Below are positions 6,838-13,693 of a stretch of DNA of 15,697 nucleotides, piece by piece (positions within the stretch are counted from its first letter, which is position 1; each line of letters starts with the position of its first letter). Made by a program: the position numbers and the translations under genes. Source of the DNA: an uncultured Collinsella sp. (lineage in GTDB: Bacteria > Actinomycetota > Coriobacteriia > Coriobacteriales > Coriobacteriaceae); contig CALLFD010000432.1 in assembly GCA_937997605.1 (NCBI GenBank), forward strand, positions 1-15,697, read 5' to 3'. The notes beneath the pieces were generated by a model. The model was not told where the DNA came from. It made no database searches and was given only the letters and a program-made list of their open reading frames with translations.

Positions 6838-8433
6838 CTACGCGCGGATAACCTTGTCGACGTTTTGCAGCTGCAGCTCCTCGCCGTCCTGGCCCTCGAT
6901 CACCACATTTTGCAGGTCGAGCACCTTGACGTTTTGCGCAATGATGCCCTGGCGCACCATGGGCTCAACGCCACAGGCCATGGCCGGAACAAAGGGCTCG
7001 GTATCCGGCGCGAAGGTCACGTGGACATCCTGGAACGTCAGACGCGTTACTTTGCTCTCGGGCAGACCCGTGATATAGGCCGCGGCAGCATGGCAGTTGG
7101 TGGCCTCGATATCGCAAAACGTCGTGGCACCAAAACCGGGCGTGCGGTCGTCGACAGGCAGCGCCTCGCGAGACTGCACGTAATCGGTCTTGCCGTCCTT
7201 GTCACAGAAGTAGAAGGAGTTGACCACGAAGGGCGTGAGTACCTCGTCCATGCGAATGTGCTCAAAGGTAATGCCCTCGTTGACGGCATCCTTGCCGCGC
7301 CCGCGGCGGGTCTTGACGCGCAGGCCGCGGTCGGTGCGCTCAAAGAGGCACTTGCTCACGGTAAGGTCCTTGATGCCGCCGGCAGCCTCTGAACCCAGGA
7401 CCACGGCGCCGTGACCATCGTGCATGTAGCAGTGAGAGATCAGCACGTCGTGCGTAGCGGGACGAAGCTCGGGCTCAATGCCCAGCTTGCCGCTCTTGAT
7501 GGCGATGCAGTCGTCGCCCACCGAGAACTGACAGCCAAGGATGCGGACAAAGCCGCAGCTCTCGGGATCGAAACCGTCGGTGTTGTGGGAGTTCTTGGGA
7601 CCCTCGATCGACAGGCAAAGCGCGTCGACATGCTCGCACAGGACGGGATGGATATTCCACGCCGGGCTGTTGCGCACGGTAAAGCCGGCAAGGCTCACGT
7701 TTTGGCACTCGGACAGGAAGATCATGCGCGGACGGGCGACCTCGCGGCCCTCCTCGGGACGGAAGATGTTCTTAAAGTCCTTGTTCCACCAGTTGTCCTC
7801 AGCAAAATCGGTCTGACCGTCAATCGCGCCGCGACCATAGATGCACACGTCGTGCACGCCCAGACCCGTAAAGGTAGAACAGTAGGTCGAGAAACTCTCG
7901 CCCTCCCAGCGGCCCAGGGGCAGCATATCGGTGCCGGCATACCCGGCACCCTCGTTGCCCGTGACCGTTCCCGGAATGTAGGCAAGCGCGGCACGATCGT
8001 GGCGGGCCAGCAGCACCGCTCCCTCGGCGAGCTCGATGTTGATATTGCTCTTAAGGAAGAGGGACTTGATGCGATAACTACCGGCGGGGATCAGCACGCG
8101 GCCGCCCTTGGGGCAGGCCATGATGGCAGCCTGGATGTTGGTGGTGTCGTCGTGCTCGGCATCACCCTTGGCGCCACAGTCGCGAACGTTGATGGTAAAG
8201 GGCTCGGCCGGCGTGGTGACACCTACGCTCAGCTCACGCTCGCCACAAACAAAACGAACCAGGTTGCGCTTGCCGGGGGTCAGGCCGTCGACATAGGTCT
8301 CGACCGTATTCGTGGTACCAGCGGGCTCGTCGTTGACAAAGATCTCCCACGTATCGGCACAGGTAAAGTAGCCGCCGTCGTCAAGCTCGATCACGGCCGC
8401 GCGGGCGTTGCGCCAGATAACGTTCGTCTCCAT
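6838..8433 (-). CDS. GH28 polygalacturonase-family hydrolase, cytoplasmic
   Basis: A 531-residue GH28 right-handed beta-helix enzyme that hydrolyses alpha-1,4-galacturonide links, probably an exo-type enzyme acting on oligogalacturonides. Seen in order: an N-terminal fibronectin-III-like stretch (about 10-85), the VRDCGAKGDAEHDD start of the helix, NTDG at 284-287, the acid pair D307-D308 in VGDDC, H341 in GHGA, and the R-V-K substrate motif at 372-374. All GH28 catalytic elements are intact. No signal peptide. The start at 8433 is used because GAGGGAG lies 6 bases upstream; extending to a TTG at 8448 would include that site. It lies just past a strong terminator after the transporter and has no copy of the shared operators, so its expression may come from read-through or from a weak local promoter (a TACAAT is present near 8470). 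Rhamnogalacturonan-type substrates are possible. Confidence 0.92.
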   Translation of the reverse strand: METNVIWRNARAAVIELDDGGYFTCADTWEIFVNDEPAGTTNTVETYVDGLTPGKRNLVRFVCGERELSVGVTTPAEPFTINVRDCGAKGDAEHDDTTNIQAAIMACPKGGRVLIPAGSYRIKSLFLKSNINIELAEGAVLLARHDRAALAYIPGTVTGNEGAGYAGTDMLPLGRWEGESFSTYCSTFTGLGVHDVCIYGRGAIDGQTDFAEDNWWNKDFKNIFRPEEGREVARPRMIFLSECQNVSLAGFTVRNSPAWNIHPVLCEHVDALCLSIEGPKNSHNTDGFDPESCGFVRILGCQFSVGDDCIAIKSGKLGIEPELRPATHDVLISHCYMHDGHGAVVLGSEAAGGIKDLTVSKCLFERTDRGLRVKTRRGRGKDAVNEGITFEHIRMDEVLTPFVVNSFYFCDKDGKTDYVQSREALPVDDRTPGFGATTFCDIEATNCHAAAAYITGLPESKVTRLTFQDVHVTFAPDTEPFVPAMACGVEPMVRQGIIAQNVKVLDLQNVVIEGQDGEELQLQNVDKVIRA

Positions 8434-8480
8434 GGATTTCTCCCTCAAAAAGATGCTCTAAAGGCAAATTGTACGCTGTT

Positions 8481-8525
8481 AAAAAAGGGCCGTGCCTGCC
8501 GGCGGAATTCCGGTGGCACGGCCCT
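8481..8525 (-). terminator. Intrinsic terminator after the GPH transporter
   Basis: Arms 8515-8525 and 8486-8496 (AGGGCCGTGCC) pair perfectly over 11 bp; the loop has a further palindrome around GAATTC. On the minus strand a run of six Ts (8481-8486) follows. It lies 24 bp past the transporter stop and about 50 bp before the GH28 start. Confidence 0.9.
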
Positions 8526-8548
8526 GTGATTTGGACGATATGTCGGCC

Positions 8549-10108
8549 TTACTCGGCGGGGGTTACGCTACCGTCCTGGAAGCCAACGTTGTTGTGGGCA
8601 AAGCAGTCCTCGTACTTAAAGCCGGAGAGCTCCTCGCAAAGCGCCTTGACCTCGGGCTTGACGTCGGCCATCTTGCCACCCTCCTTGACGCGGTGAATCT
8701 CGTCGCAAAGGATGTCGCACTGCTCCTTGTCGATCTTGATGCCGCGGGCAAGGACGGCCGCAAGCAGGAAGAAGCCGGCGCAGCCGATGATCATGTAGCC
8801 GCAGATATACAGAGGCACGGTAGCGGGCTGGGTCACGGCGTCGCTATTGCCGGCGGTCTGAATGAAGCCGGAGGCAGCAAGGACGATAGCCCACACGTTG
8901 ACGGCGATAGCCTGGGCGATCTGCTGGCAGAGCTGCTGCGCGGAGCTGTAGATGCCCTCGCGACGACGCAGGGTGATGAGTTCATCGACATCGGGGATGT
9001 AGTTGAGCAGAACATCGGGCAGGTACTGGAAGCCGACGTAGAAGAACTTCCAGATGGCGAAGATGATGGGGTAGGCGATCATGGCGATGGCGACCGTGGA
9101 GGTGCCGTTGATCTGACCAAAGGCGAAGTAGTTGTAGGCGATGATGCACGCAGCGCAACCGACATTTGCGAGGTACCAAGACTTGTGGAAGCCCTTCTTG
9201 GCCATGAGGGCGACCCAGATGGCGGTGCAGACGATAGCGACGACCTTGCCAGGCATCTCCATCACGGACTCGTAGGACTTAGGAATCTGCAGGCAGTAGA
9301 CGATGAAGAAGGACAGGCAGGCAGACCAGCAGGCAGCAGCAAGCTTCGTGGAGACCTGTGCATACAGGACCTTGCGGAAGGACTTGTTGCGGAAGGTGGA
9401 GATAACGTCGATGAAGAACTTCTTGATGCCCTCGCCGACGCTCTCGATCTTCTCCTGAGCGACCTCCTCGGGGGTGTGCTCCCACGTGGACAGGTACACG
9501 CAGAGCAGCGAGATTGCCATGACCGAAGCGTTGATCGTAGCGATGATGAAGTAGCTAAACGGGTTGGTCTCGCCGAAGGTGCCAAAGCCAAAGCCGACGA
9601 GTGCTGCCATCAGGAAGCCGGCGGCGTTACCAAAGAGATGCTTGTAGCCGGTAAGGTACGTACGCTCCTTAAAGTCGTCGGTCATCTCGATGGTAAGCGG
9701 CGACAGGTTGGCGGTGCAGAACGTATACGCGACGTTGTAGATCAGGTACAGCACAAAGTAGTACGGGAAACCAAACGGCGTAGCCACAAAGATGAGCGGC
9801 TCGGCGACCATCATCGGGATTGCCAGCAAGATCCAGAAACGGCGGCGGCCAAAGATACGGCCGATCTTGGTAGCGTAGAAGTTATCGGCCACAAAGCCCA
9901 TGAGCGGGCACAGAATGGCGTTGAGATAGATGGCGAACGAGCTGATCAGCGCAGCCTCGCCTGCGGACAGACCGCACTCCGTGGACAGGAACAGCACCAT
10001 GTAGCTGTGCGTAAAGGTCAGGGCACCAGAGTTGAGCATGCCGCCCATACCAAAGCCCAAGCGCGTCCAGAATGTGATCTTGCGCTTTTTACCGATCTTG
10101 TTAGTCAT
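8549..10108 (-). CDS. GPH-family (MFS) glycoside/hexuronide:cation symporter
   Basis: A 519-residue integral membrane protein of the glycoside-pentoside-hexuronide:cation symporter family (MFS_2; relatives include UidB, MelB and YicJ). Seen: a basic amino end, WTRLGFGMGGM at the first membrane segment, FVADNFYATKIGRIFGRRR in the first cytoplasmic loop (the family's D-x-T-K-x-G-R-x-R-like region), about 12 hydrophobic segments, and a cytoplasmic mid-loop around TWEHTPEEVAQEK. The start at 10108 has GAGGGAG four bases upstream; the frame runs to 10177 but has no better site. It is the only transporter in the window and is controlled by its own dual-operator promoter, with terminators on both sides. 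Given cytoplasmic GH28, CE8 and GH105, it probably imports small pectin oligosaccharides or galacturonate by cation symport. Confidence 0.88.
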   Translation of the reverse strand: MTNKIGKKRKITFWTRLGFGMGGMLNSGALTFTHSYMVLFLSTECGLSAGEAALISSFAIYLNAILCPLMGFVADNFYATKIGRIFGRRRFWILLAIPMMVAEPLIFVATPFGFPYYFVLYLIYNVAYTFCTANLSPLTIEMTDDFKERTYLTGYKHLFGNAAGFLMAALVGFGFGTFGETNPFSYFIIATINASVMAISLLCVYLSTWEHTPEEVAQEKIESVGEGIKKFFIDVISTFRNKSFRKVLYAQVSTKLAAACWSACLSFFIVYCLQIPKSYESVMEMPGKVVAIVCTAIWVALMAKKGFHKSWYLANVGCAACIIAYNYFAFGQINGTSTVAIAMIAYPIIFAIWKFFYVGFQYLPDVLLNYIPDVDELITLRRREGIYSSAQQLCQQIAQAIAVNVWAIVLAASGFIQTAGNSDAVTQPATVPLYICGYMIIGCAGFFLLAAVLARGIKIDKEQCDILCDEIHRVKEGGKMADVKPEVKALCEELSGFKYEDCFAHNNVGFQDGSVTPAE

Positions 10109-10187
10109 CGAGCTCCCTCTCTTTTCTCGATTGTCTTGGAACAAGACATTGGAGTCCATACCGACGTCTGTCTGCATGCCGTTCAGG

Positions 10188-10199
10188 GTGAACGTTTAG
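10188..10199. promoter_or_regulatory. LacI-type operator, downstream copy at transporter promoter
   Basis: GTGAACGTTTAG, intact on the left half and degenerate on the right. It covers the predicted +1 (about 10197) and starts 40 bp from the copy at 10228. Its left half also joins an upstream CGTTCA to form CGTTCA-GGG-TGAACG (10180-10194). Confidence 0.65.
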
Positions 10200-10203
10200 C
10201 TAG

Positions 10204-10232
10204 ATTATGCGCGATTGCTTATAATAGGTGAA
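10204..10232 (-). promoter_or_regulatory. Predicted promoter of the GPH transporter
   Basis: On the minus strand, -35 TTCACC (10232-10227) and -10 CATAAT (10209-10204, 5 of 6) are 17 bp apart. The -35 lies in the right half of the upstream operator. This is the best of the three promoters of this type. Confidence 0.65.
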
Positions 10233-10239
10233 CGTTCAC
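10228..10239. promoter_or_regulatory. LacI-type operator, upstream copy at transporter promoter
   Basis: GTGAACGTTCAC, a perfect 12-bp palindrome with the central CG typical of LacI-family sites. Overlaps the predicted -35. Confidence 0.85.
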
Positions 10240-10253
10240 TTGTATATTATCCT

Positions 10254-10281
10254 TGAACGGTCGTTTTTTGCCGTTGAACGG
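10254..10281 (-). promoter_or_regulatory. 21-bp-period direct repeat, candidate activator site (transporter)
   Basis: TGAACGG occurs at 10254-10260 and again, identically, at 10275-10281, exactly 21 bp apart. The near unit is 21 bp upstream of the -35. A T-rich spacer separates them. This is the cleanest of the three copies. Confidence 0.65.
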
Positions 10282-10347
10282 ACCTGAAAATGAAAAGATC
10301 CCTGCATTTTTGATTATTAAGTCGATTCAGCACCACGCAACCATTAG

Positions 10348-10359
10348 GTGAACGTTCAT
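10348..10359. promoter_or_regulatory. LacI-type operator, distal third copy
   Basis: GTGAACGTTCAT, 11 of 12 to the palindrome. It lies exactly 120 bp from the 10228 copy and 160 bp from the 10188 copy. No convincing promoter adjoins it, so an auxiliary operator for DNA looping is the likely role. Confidence 0.65.
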
Positions 10360-10433
10360 TGTTCTCTGGAGATGAGGGAGGTGCCGGGCGCTCTTCCCCA
10401 AAAAAGCCGTGCACGACAACGCAACGAGAAACG

Positions 10434-10471
10434 AAAAACGACCCCGCCGAGAATGTCCTCAGCGGGGTCGT
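10434..10471 (-). terminator. Intrinsic terminator after uxaA
   Basis: Perfect 10-bp arms (10462-10471 and 10438-10447, ACGACCCCGC) with a 14-nt loop, followed on the minus strand by five Ts (10434-10438) and a second T-rich stretch. It lies 47 bp past the uxaA stop and ends the uxaC-uxaB-uxaA unit. Confidence 0.9.
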
Positions 10472-10518
10472 CCGGTCTTTGCAACAGCTTGCCCGATCAC
10501 GCGCTCAACGTGTCATCG

Positions 10519-12003
10519 CTACAGGCAGACGCCGTCCTTCCAGATGCTGATCTCGTGACAGCCACGGCGCTCGGCACTCGTGAGTTTACCGCTCGCCGTC
10601 TCCAGCACCAGCTGGTATAGATCGTGAGCAGCCTCGTCGAGCGTGCGCTCACCCGTGGCAATCACGCCGGCGTTAAAGTCCATCCAGTTGGCCTTGTGGT
10701 CGCACAGACGCTGATTGGTGAACACCTTGAGCGTAGGCGCCGGCGCGCCAAACGGTGTGCCGCGGCCGGTCGAGAACAGAATCACGTGGCAGCCGGCAGC
10801 CGTCAACGCCGTGGTGGATACCATGTCGTTGCCCGGACCGCACAGCATGTTCAGGCCGTGTTTATTTGCCTGGCCGGCATACGGCAGCACGTCGACGATG
10901 GGGGCAGACCCGCCTTTTTGCACGCAGCCGCAGCTCTTGTCCTCGAGCGTGGTAATACCGCCGTCCTTGTTGCCGGGGCTCGGGTTCTCGTAGACGACCT
11001 CGCCGTGGCTAATAAAGTAGTCCTTAAAGCCATTGAGCATGTCGGAGGCGACGTTAAAGACCTGCTCGTTCTCGCAACGGTCGAGCAGGATGCTCTCCGC
11101 GCCAAACATCTCGGGCACCTCGGTAAGCACCGACGTGCCGCCGCGAGCGACGACCATATCGCTCACGCGACCGATCGTGGGGTTGGCGGTAATGCCCGAA
11201 AGACCGTCGGAGCCGCCGCACTTAAGACCAATAACCAGCTCGGAGGCCAAAATGGGCTCTCGCTTGGCTTGCTTGGCCAGGTCAGCCAGCTCGGCCAGAA
11301 TCTTGTGGCCCTCGATTTGCTCGTCGGCTACATCCTGGCAGGTGAGAAAGCGAACGCGCTCGTGATCGAAGTCACCGAGCTCGTCGAGCACCTGCTGGTG
11401 CGTGCAGTTCTCGCAACCGAGCGACAGGAATAGCACGCCGGCCGCATTAGGATGACGCGAGAGCGCCACCAGCAGACGACGCGTCTGGGCATGGTCGGCG
11501 CCGGTCTGCGAGCAGCCAAAGGGATGCGGGAAGTAGTAAACACCCTCCAGCGAGCCATCGACCAGATCCTGGGCCTGCTCACACATGGCACGAGCGACTT
11601 CGTTGACACAGCCGACCGTGGGGATGATCCACAGCTCATTACGCGTCGCGGCACGACCGTCGGCGCGGCGGAACCCCATAAAGGTCTCGGGCTCAACCGG
11701 ATCCACGACCGGATGTGTGGGGTTGTAGGTGTACTCGACCTCGCCCGAAAGGTTGGTCTTGACATTATGTGTATGAAGCCACTGACCGGGCTGGACATCG
11801 CCCGTCACATGGCCGATAGGAAGGCCGTACTTGATGACGTCCTCCCCCGCGGCAATCGAGCGCACGGCCATCTTATGACCCTGCGGAATATCCTCCGCGG
11901 CCACGACCTCGCCCACCCCGGGAACCGCGACGGCGGTGCCCTTGGCAAGCGGCGACAGCGCGACGATCACGTTGTCGGCCGGATTGATCTGGATAGTGTT
12001 CAT
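10519..12003 (-). CDS. uxaA: Altronate dehydratase
   Basis: A 494-residue UxaA-family dehydratase, the same length as E. coli UxaA (495). It removes water from D-altronate to give 2-keto-3-deoxy-D-gluconate (KDG), in the cytoplasm, with an iron/metal-dependent mechanism. The N-terminal part (about 1-95) is the SAF domain, followed by the large catalytic part that starts near GFRRADGRAATRN. Seen: LKCGGSDGLSGITANP with C262, and the SCGCVQKGG motif with C358 and C360, likely metal ligands. The ATG at 12003 follows an AGGA by 9 bases. It is the last gene of the uxaC-uxaB-uxaA unit, 81 bp after uxaB, and ends in the terminator at 10434-10471. KDG kinase and aldolase are not in the window. Confidence 0.95.
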   Translation of the reverse strand: MNTIQINPADNVIVALSPLAKGTAVAVPGVGEVVAAEDIPQGHKMAVRSIAAGEDVIKYGLPIGHVTGDVQPGQWLHTHNVKTNLSGEVEYTYNPTHPVVDPVEPETFMGFRRADGRAATRNELWIIPTVGCVNEVARAMCEQAQDLVDGSLEGVYYFPHPFGCSQTGADHAQTRRLLVALSRHPNAAGVLFLSLGCENCTHQQVLDELGDFDHERVRFLTCQDVADEQIEGHKILAELADLAKQAKREPILASELVIGLKCGGSDGLSGITANPTIGRVSDMVVARGGTSVLTEVPEMFGAESILLDRCENEQVFNVASDMLNGFKDYFISHGEVVYENPSPGNKDGGITTLEDKSCGCVQKGGSAPIVDVLPYAGQANKHGLNMLCGPGNDMVSTTALTAAGCHVILFSTGRGTPFGAPAPTLKVFTNQRLCDHKANWMDFNAGVIATGERTLDEAAHDLYQLVLETASGKLTSAERRGCHEISIWKDGVCL

Positions 12004-12041
12004 TGCAAATGGTCCTAACCCTACAGGTTGAGCAGAAGTCG

Positions 12042-12073
12042 AGACGCGGGCACGCCGTCCCGCGCCCGCGTCT
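12042..12073. repeat. GC-rich hairpin between uxaB and uxaA
   Basis: Perfect 10-nt arms AGACGCGGGC (12042-12051) and its complement (12064-12073) with a 12-nt loop, filling much of the 81-bp gap. There is no T-tract on the minus strand, so it is not a standard terminator. It may set relative mRNA levels of uxaB and uxaA. Confidence 0.7.
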
Positions 12074-12084
12074 GCGCCGGAAAT

Positions 12085-13599
12085 TTACGCCTGAGCGTTG
12101 GCGAAGGCCTGCTTGGCGCCCTCGGCACGCACGACGGCGAGCGCGCTGACGACAAACTCCTCAAGACCGGCGATCTGCGTAAGGTCCTCGCCCCACATCT
12201 GCTCGTTGGTGAGCACATCGTGCACCAGCTGGGCATCGTCGGCGCCGGCATGGGCGGCGTAGAAGTCGAGCACGAAGGCGTCGTCCTGAGCGGTGTACTC
12301 GGTGCCGTCGGAGCGACGCAGGTGCAGGCCGTCGCCCTCGCGGGACACGAGCTCCTGTGTGTAGAAGGAGATGAGCGTAGCGAGGCTCGTCGCCAGGCAC
12401 TTGGGCAGGTTGCCGGTCTCGGCAACGTAGTCCTTGAGCGTGGGCAGGTCGCGAGCGCGCCACTTAGCCGTGGAGTTGAGGCAGATGGAGAGCAGCGCAT
12501 GATCAATAAACGGGTTGTCGAAGCGGTTTTCGACGGCGGCGGCAAAGGCCTTGCAGTCCTCGACATCCAAGTCGGCGGCAAGCGTCGGAATGACCTCGTC
12601 GTAGAGCATGGTGTTCATGAAGCCGCGAATGGTCTCGTCATGCATGCAGTCGCGCACGATATCAAAGCCGGCAACCCAGGAACCCGGAACGAAGGCGGTG
12701 TGGGCACCGTTGAGGATGCGGACCTTGCGCTTTTTGTACGGGGTGACGTCGGGAGTCACAAAGACACCCGGAAGACCAGCCTTCACAAAGGGAAGCTTCT
12801 CGGCAAGCGACTCGTCGCCCTGGATGCCCCACATCTGGAAGGGCTCGCGCACGGCCAGGAAGGGATCCTCGTAGCCCAGACGCTCAGCCACCGCGGCGGC
12901 CTCGGATGCGTCGCGGATACGGCCCGGTACGATGGTGTCGACGAGCGTGGTGCAGACGGTGCAGTCGTTGGCCATCCACTGCGCAAACTCGTCCTCCCAG
13001 CCCCAGTCGCTCACATACTGGTTCATGATGCGCAGCAGCTCCTCGCCGTTGTGATCGATGAGCTCGCAGGCGAGCACGATGACGCCCGGCTTGCCGGCGG
13101 CCCAGCGGGTGTGGAGCACCTGGGCAAGCTTGGCAGGGAAGCTCGCGGGCGGCATGTCGTCGGCCTTGCAGGACGGGTCGTAGGCGATACCGGCCTCGGT
13201 GGTGTTGGAGACGATAATCTCCAAATCGTCGGAGACGGCGACCTCCATCATGGCGCGGTAGTCGTCCTCACGATACGGGTTAAGGCAGCGGCTGCAGGCG
13301 CTGATCACGCGGGACTCGTCAACCGTGTTGCCGTTCTCCTTGCCGCGCACCAGCACGGTGTACAGGTCGTCCTGGGCATTGATACCGTCGGCAAAGCCAA
13401 AGGCACCGCTGATGGGCTGCACCATGACGACCTTGCCGTTCCAGCCGGTGGCCTCGTTGCCCATGTCAAAGAAGCGGTCGACGAAGGCGCGCAGGAAATT
13501 GCCCTCGCCAAACTGCAGAACCTTCTCGGGAGCATCCTTGGGCAGCAAATAGCCCTTGTAGCCGATCTTCTCGAGCGCATCGTAGCTGATGTTCTCCAT
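12085..13599 (-). CDS. uxaB: Tagaturonate reductase (altronate oxidoreductase)
   Basis: A 504-residue long-chain mannitol-dehydrogenase-family enzyme that reduces D-tagaturonate to D-altronate with NADH, the second step after uronate isomerase. The amino end has FGEGNFLRAFVDRFFD (about 30-45), where the family's dinucleotide fold begins. The catalytic signature K-x-R-x-x-N-x-x-H is seen as KVRILNGAH, with K292, N297 and H300. Length is slightly above E. coli UxaB (483). AAGGAGA lies 7 bases before the ATG. It sits between uxaC (94 bp upstream) and uxaA (81 bp downstream); that order supports UxaB rather than UxuB (fructuronate reductase), which shares the fold. Confidence 0.93.
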   Translation of the reverse strand: MENISYDALEKIGYKGYLLPKDAPEKVLQFGEGNFLRAFVDRFFDMGNEATGWNGKVVMVQPISGAFGFADGINAQDDLYTVLVRGKENGNTVDESRVISACSRCLNPYREDDYRAMMEVAVSDDLEIIVSNTTEAGIAYDPSCKADDMPPASFPAKLAQVLHTRWAAGKPGVIVLACELIDHNGEELLRIMNQYVSDWGWEDEFAQWMANDCTVCTTLVDTIVPGRIRDASEAAAVAERLGYEDPFLAVREPFQMWGIQGDESLAEKLPFVKAGLPGVFVTPDVTPYKKRKVRILNGAHTAFVPGSWVAGFDIVRDCMHDETIRGFMNTMLYDEVIPTLAADLDVEDCKAFAAAVENRFDNPFIDHALLSICLNSTAKWRARDLPTLKDYVAETGNLPKCLATSLATLISFYTQELVSREGDGLHLRRSDGTEYTAQDDAFVLDFYAAHAGADDAQLVHDVLTNEQMWGEDLTQIAGLEEFVVSALAVVRAEGAKQAFANAQA

Positions 13600-13693
13600 C
13601 TATGTGTCTCCTTAGATGTCTGTTAGCGTGCAAGCAAAACGGGGCTCCGCGTGTGGCAACGGCGCCCAGGGTTCGATGTGATTCGATGCGGGC

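Larger units (their letters stand above)
10109..10518. other. 410-bp regulatory gap between uxaA and transporter
   Basis: No gene seen. It holds, from the transporter outward: an approximately 88-nt predicted leader, three LacI-type operators, the transporter promoter, the 21-bp direct repeat, an AT-rich stretch around 10288-10325 with no clear motif, and the uxaA terminator. Short frames here lack ribosome sites and family features. Confidence 0.7.

Noticed and set aside
10109..10177. Extended transporter start at 10177
   Set aside because: The clear GAGGGAG ribosome site before 10108 would be internal, and the extra residues do not resemble the GPH amino end.
10109..10197. Riboswitch in the transporter leader
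   Set aside because: The leader is only about 88 nt and no known riboswitch core or conserved pairing pattern is recognisable; control is explained by operators.
8492..10231. Long plus-strand frame (579 codons) opposite the transporter, and similar ones opposite uxaB, uxaC, uxaA, GH28 and GH105
   Set aside because: They mirror recognised minus-strand genes, lack ribosome sites and have low-complexity, His/Val/Asp/Gly-rich translations. They arise from high G+C codon bias.
10320..10359. A separate promoter at the third operator
   Set aside because: TTCACC is present, but 17-18 bp downstream there is no acceptable -10, and no direct repeat lies upstream.
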